This document shows, piece after piece, positions 63,341 through 64,000 of a DNA stretch of 64,000 nucleotides. The notes under the pieces were generated by a model. That model ran no database searches. It saw only the letters and a list, made by a program, of their open reading frames with translations, and was not told the DNA's origin. A program made the position numbers and the translations under genes. Each line of letters begins with the position of its first letter. Positions within the stretch are counted from its first letter, which is position 1. The stretch is from contig OY726559.1 in the NCBI GenBank assembly GCA_963383645.1, positions 112,293,393 through 112,357,392 on the forward strand. Reading direction: 5' to 3'. Origin of the DNA: Muscardinus avellanarius (lineage: Eukaryota > Chordata > Mammalia > Rodentia > Gliridae).

Positions 63341-64000
63341 AACAAAGGAGAATTCAGAAGCTCAAAATGTGCAGCTGTTGCTACTGCCAATGCTTTATGC
63401 AATGGCAGAGCTTACCTGGAATAGGCTGCGTGGGCTGTTGGTTTTTACCATGGTGTTTATAGTAGATTTGGGGCTGTCTGTTTGCAGCTGAATTGGCTTT
63501 TGGCTCTTGACAGTGAGAAAGGAGCTCTAAGCCTCAGGCTGCAGCAGCATTTATGGCAGGTTACCCAGACCCTGTCCTTGGGCTTTGGGGCTGGGAATGC
63601 ACATACTACCTCTAAGCAGCGCTGAGCAAGTGTGCTGGACTGTTATGGCCAGAATGGCTTCAGCCATGGCTTGCACCATCCCTGGGATAGTGGAGCCAAG
63701 CTGCTGCTGCACCTGCCAGGTGAGAGTCCCAGTTTCTGATGGCCCTGGGGAGTATGACCTGGCAGCACCTCCCTCCTGCACACCATACGCCCCCACCTCC
63801 ACCCTGGGTCACCTACTGGCTTAACACACAGATGTAGAAGCAGGCTGACCTTATTATGGAGAAAGTGGGTACATTTGTCTCCCTTTTATCATCTCCTCCA
63901 TCAAATGCACTGTTCAGAGATGCAGAAACTTGGTATGAGGAATCCCTGGGAGACCAAGCAATCAATGGGTACGTGCTGGGGCATGCTGGGGAGAGGGGTG
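63341..64000. other. No gene recognised
   Basis: Single-copy-looking or ERV-internal DNA. Short open frames exist, but none shows a recognisable domain or splice context. Confidence 0.5.

Noticed and set aside
1..64000. CRISPR arrays, prokaryotic operons or defence systems
   Set aside because: Exon-intron genes, SINEs and L1 show this is mammalian nuclear DNA; the regular repeats are microsatellites.

Overview
This is mammalian genomic DNA, most likely from a squirrel-family rodent (ground squirrel, marmot or tree squirrel). The clue is the repeat content: roughly a hundred copies of a dimeric SINE whose left half is B1/7SL-like and whose right half is an ID/tRNA-like monomer (B1-dID or MEN type), a form I associate with squirrels and their relatives. 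There are also L1 elements, MaLR and other LTR sequences, and many microsatellites. The species call is an inference.

The window holds two Fc receptor-like genes on the + strand, in the same order as in human. FCRL4 (coding exons 1618-15393; the signal-peptide exons lie before the window) encodes four Ig domains, a transmembrane segment and a tail with two clear ITIMs. FCRL5 (28632 or 28686 to 57543) is complete from start to stop: two signal-peptide exons, eight Ig-domain exons, a transmembrane exon and five tail exons with two ITIMs. I traced 10 exons for FCRL4 and 16 for FCRL5. All junctions are GT-AG, the phases agree, and no stop or frameshift is seen. Both products should be type I membrane receptors of B-lineage cells that bind immunoglobulin or related ligands and recruit SH2-domain phosphatases through their ITIMs.

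Layout: 1-1617, upstream FCRL4 intron; 1618-15393, FCRL4; 15394-28540, repeat-packed intergenic DNA; 28541-28716, FCRL5 promoter-proximal region and first exon; 28717-57543, the rest of FCRL5, with a 200-N assembly gap at 56704-56903; 57544-64000, FCRL5 3' flank, a MaLR LTR and two related LTR-like promoters with CCAAT-box arrays.

The most unusual element is a 2.8-kb L1-derived unit at 35623-38397 inside FCRL5. It has an intact ORF1, no sense ORF2, an antisense ORF2 fragment in its place and a sense L1 3' end, and a target-site duplication flanks the whole unit. Other points of note are a SINE that supplies part of an FCRL4 splice donor, a retroposon 6 nt beyond an intact target-site duplication at an FCRL5 acceptor, an FCRL5 domain order that mixes mouse-like and human-like features, and loss of the first ITIM tyrosine of FCRL4.
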